From: FEN-1322 sp041663425
GTDB taxonomy: Bacteria; Omnitrophota; Gorgyraeia; 2-01-FULL-45-10
Reading direction: 5' to 3'
NCBI GenBank assembly: GCA_041663425.1
Contig: JBAYMS010000040.1
Location: 1 to 14,541 of the forward strand
Length of the DNA: 14,541 nt
In this document: positions 13,372 to 14,541 of the stretch, piece by piece
Numbering within the stretch: position 1 is the stretch's first letter
Layout: each line of letters starts with the position of its first letter
Notes under the pieces: generated by a model
Database searches by the model: none
Told to the model about the DNA's origin: nothing
Seen by the model: the letters and a program-made list of their open reading frames with translations, nothing else
Translations under genes and position numbers: made by a program

Positions 13372-14231
13372 TTTCACTCGACGAGGCCATAAAAAATTTT
13401 CCGAAGAGAAGGGCGGACTCCCACAAAGGCGACTTCGGGCACGTGCTGGTCGTTGCGGGATCTGCCGGGTATACCGGTGCGGCGTATCTTGCCAGCCAGG
13501 CAGCCATCAGGTCGGGAAGCGGCCTTGTAACTTTAGCCGTTCCGGAAAATATTTATACGATTTTGGCAGCGAAGCTCACTGAAGTTATGGTCCGTCCTTT
13601 TGCCGGAACGAAAGACGGCTCGTTCGCCCTGAAGGCAGAAGGAGATCTGCTTCGCTTTGCCGGTAAGTGCAATTCATTTGCTATAGGTCCCGGATTGTCG
13701 CAGGATAAAGAGACTGCGCGGCTTGTCAGAAGTCTCGTTTCCAGGCTGGACGGGCAGGTAGTCCTTGACGCCGACGGCATCAATGCTTTCAGCGGATATT
13801 CCGACGATCTCAAGGACCGCAAGAGCCGTTTGATCCTGACTCCGCATCCGGGCGAGCTATCACGGCTGACAGGCAGAAGTGTTGAACAGATACAAAAAAA
13901 TAGAAATGATATTGCACTTAGCCTTGCCGATGAGTATAATATCGTCTTAGTTTTAAAAGGGCATGAAACCGTTGTAGCGGATCCTAACGGACAAATTTAT
14001 ATAAATGGCACCGGTAATCCCGGGATGGCTTCGGGTGGTGTCGGAGACGTTTTAACCGGCATCGTAGCGGCTTTTCTCGCGCAGGGTGTTGATGCCTTTA
14101 GCGCGGCAATGCTTGGCGTATATTTTCATGGCCTTGCCGGAGATGTGGCAGCAAAAGAAAAAGGGGCTCTGAGCCTCATCGCTACCGATCTTTTAGATAA
14201 ATTACCTGAAGTACTTATGGCGCTAGCTTAG
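13368..14231 (+). CDS. nnrD: ADP-dependent NAD(P)H-hydrate dehydratase NnrD (no epimerase domain)
   Basis: NnrD dehydrates damaged (S)-NAD(P)HX back to NAD(P)H at the expense of ADP, a metabolite-repair reaction. The 287-residue ribokinase-like protein shows the N-terminal KGDFGHVLVVAGSAGYTGAA at 20-39, IGPGL at 106-110, LDADGINA at 133-140, TPHPGE at 158-163, LKGHETVVA at 196-204 and the catalytic GNPGMASGGVGDVLTG at 216-231 with Asp227. Many bacteria have a fused NnrE epimerase domain at the N-terminus; here it is missing and should be encoded elsewhere. The start overlaps acpS by 4 nt. The last codons and the TAG stop lie within tRNA-Thr (10-nt overlap). The final residues (ALA) are partly dictated by the tRNA acceptor arm. 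Confidence 0.95.
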   Translation: MISLDEAIKNFPKRRADSHKGDFGHVLVVAGSAGYTGAAYLASQAAIRSGSGLVTLAVPENIYTILAAKLTEVMVRPFAGTKDGSFALKAEGDLLRFAGKCNSFAIGPGLSQDKETARLVRSLVSRLDGQVVLDADGINAFSGYSDDLKDRKSRLILTPHPGELSRLTGRSVEQIQKNRNDIALSLADEYNIVLVLKGHETVVADPNGQIYINGTGNPGMASGGVGDVLTGIVAAFLAQGVDAFSAAMLGVYFHGLAGDVAAKEKGALSLIATDLLDKLPEVLMALA

Positions 14232-14297
14232 CTCAGCTGGTAGAGCAACGGTTTTGTAAACCGTAGGTCGGGGGTTCAAGCCCCTCAGCTAGCTCCA
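14222..14297 (+). tRNA. tRNA-Thr (anticodon TGT)
   Basis: A complete 76-nt cloverleaf. The acceptor GCTAGCT/AGCTAGC is perfect, the discriminator is T, and CCA is encoded. The D stem is GCTC/GAGC and the anticodon stem ACGGT/ACCGT with loop TTTGTAA; the anticodon is at 14255-14257. The T stem is GGGGG/CCCTC with loop TTCAAGC. Its first 10 nt overlap nnrD, whose TAG stop is tRNA positions 8-10. No convincing promoter is seen in the end of nnrD, so cotranscription is likely. tRNA-Tyr follows after 7 nt; Thr-Tyr is the common bacterial order ahead of Gly-Thr-tuf. Confidence 0.96.
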
Positions 14298-14304
14298 GTT
14301 TTTC

Positions 14305-14390
14305 GGTGAGGTACCAAAGCGGTCAAATGGATCAGACTGTAAATCTGACGGCTCACGCCTTCGAAGGTTCGAATCCTTCCCTCACCACCA
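14305..14390 (+). tRNA. tRNA-Tyr (anticodon GTA)
   Basis: A complete 86-nt class II tRNA. The acceptor is GGTGAGG/CCTCACC with discriminator A and encoded CCA. The D arm is CCA/TGG. The anticodon stem is TCAGA/TCTGA with loop CTGTAAA, anticodon at 14339-14341. A 14-nt long variable arm follows, then T stem GAAGG/CCTTC with loop TTCGAAT. It is separated from tRNA-Thr by a 7-nt spacer (GTTTTTC), so both are probably cut from one precursor. Confidence 0.97.
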
Positions 14391-14541
14391 ACTTAACAGA
14401 TTTATTGCATAACTTTAACGATATAAATGAGTTATGTGATATTGAGGTTTTAGACTTTAATAAGAAACTATTGGAATTAGTTCCTGTTGAGTTGACAAAA
14501 TAAGGGAATGCGCTACACTTAAACAAAATTGAGACAATCCC
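14391..14541 (+). other. AT-rich intergenic stretch after tRNA-Tyr
   Basis: About 30% GC by count, clearly lower than the rest of the window. No intrinsic terminator, tRNA or ribosome-binding-site-supported gene is visible. An open frame runs out of tRNA-Tyr to a TAA at 14501-14503 without a credible start; its downstream part reads like protein (for example LLHNFNDINELC) but is too short to judge. It ends with a strong promoter-like sequence pointing out of the window. Confidence 0.6.
14492..14519 (+). promoter_or_regulatory. Strong sigma70-type promoter facing out of the window
   Basis: A perfect TTGACA (14492-14497), a 16-bp spacer and TACACT (14514-14519, four of six consensus bases). 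Predicted start is near 14526, so it serves a gene beyond the window. A consensus -35 with a short spacer is typical of strong or stable-RNA promoters; what it drives cannot be told from here. Confidence 0.6.

Noticed and set aside
14306..14503. 65-codon open frame starting inside tRNA-Tyr
   Set aside because: Its start and first third are tRNA sequence and it has no ribosome binding site; only its tail is noted as part of the AT-rich stretch.

Overview
The window is a densely packed, moderately GC (roughly 45%) bacterial chromosome segment. Apart from one 67-codon ORF, every gene is on the + strand, and many neighbours overlap by 4 to 29 nt. Promoters match the sigma70 consensus, Shine-Dalgarno sites are normal and all three tRNAs encode CCA. 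The content (a bacterial GH3 protein, minor-pilin-like proteins, a chromosomal tilS-ftsH-folP-cdaA-ybbR-pdxJ-acpS-nnrD run) resembles environmental Gram-negative lineages. Omnitrophota (OP3) is my best guess, by inference only. No phage, transposon, CRISPR array or rRNA gene was seen.

Layout. (1) 1-2393: the 3' end of an unrecognised gene, then mnmA (tRNA 2-thiouridylase) and larE (sulfur insertase of the nickel-pincer cofactor pathway), all overlapping. MnmA and LarE are both PP-loop sulfur-transfer enzymes, and both carry a CxxC plus a third cysteine, as expected of [4Fe-4S]-dependent forms. (2) 2338-2720: a small membrane-protein gene on the - strand overlaps the 3' end of larE. It is divergent from an elongator tRNA-Met, and the two promoters appear to share one -35 region. 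(3) 2825-7232: a GH3-family adenylating enzyme runs into a set of three class III-signal (prepilin-like) proteins resembling PilV/GspI, PilW/GspJ and PilX/GspK, then a single-pass membrane protein. (4) 7283-14231: a housekeeping run of tilS (lysidine for tRNA-Ile2), ftsH (membrane protease), folP (folate), cdaA with a YbbR partner (c-di-AMP), pdxJ (vitamin B6), acpS (ACP activation) and nnrD (NAD(P)HX repair). (5) 14222-14390: tRNA-Thr(TGT) and tRNA-Tyr(GTA). The first 10 nt of tRNA-Thr are also the last codons and stop of nnrD. A 30% GC stretch with a strong promoter facing out of the window follows.

Most of this is conserved core metabolism. The parts most worth a second look are the nnrD/tRNA-Thr overlap, where the stop codon is tRNA bases U8-A9-G10; the in-phase A7 slippery heptamer at the mnmA/larE junction; the divergent promoters sharing a -35; the three-cysteine pattern in two adjacent sulfur transferases; and the GH3-pilin linkage.
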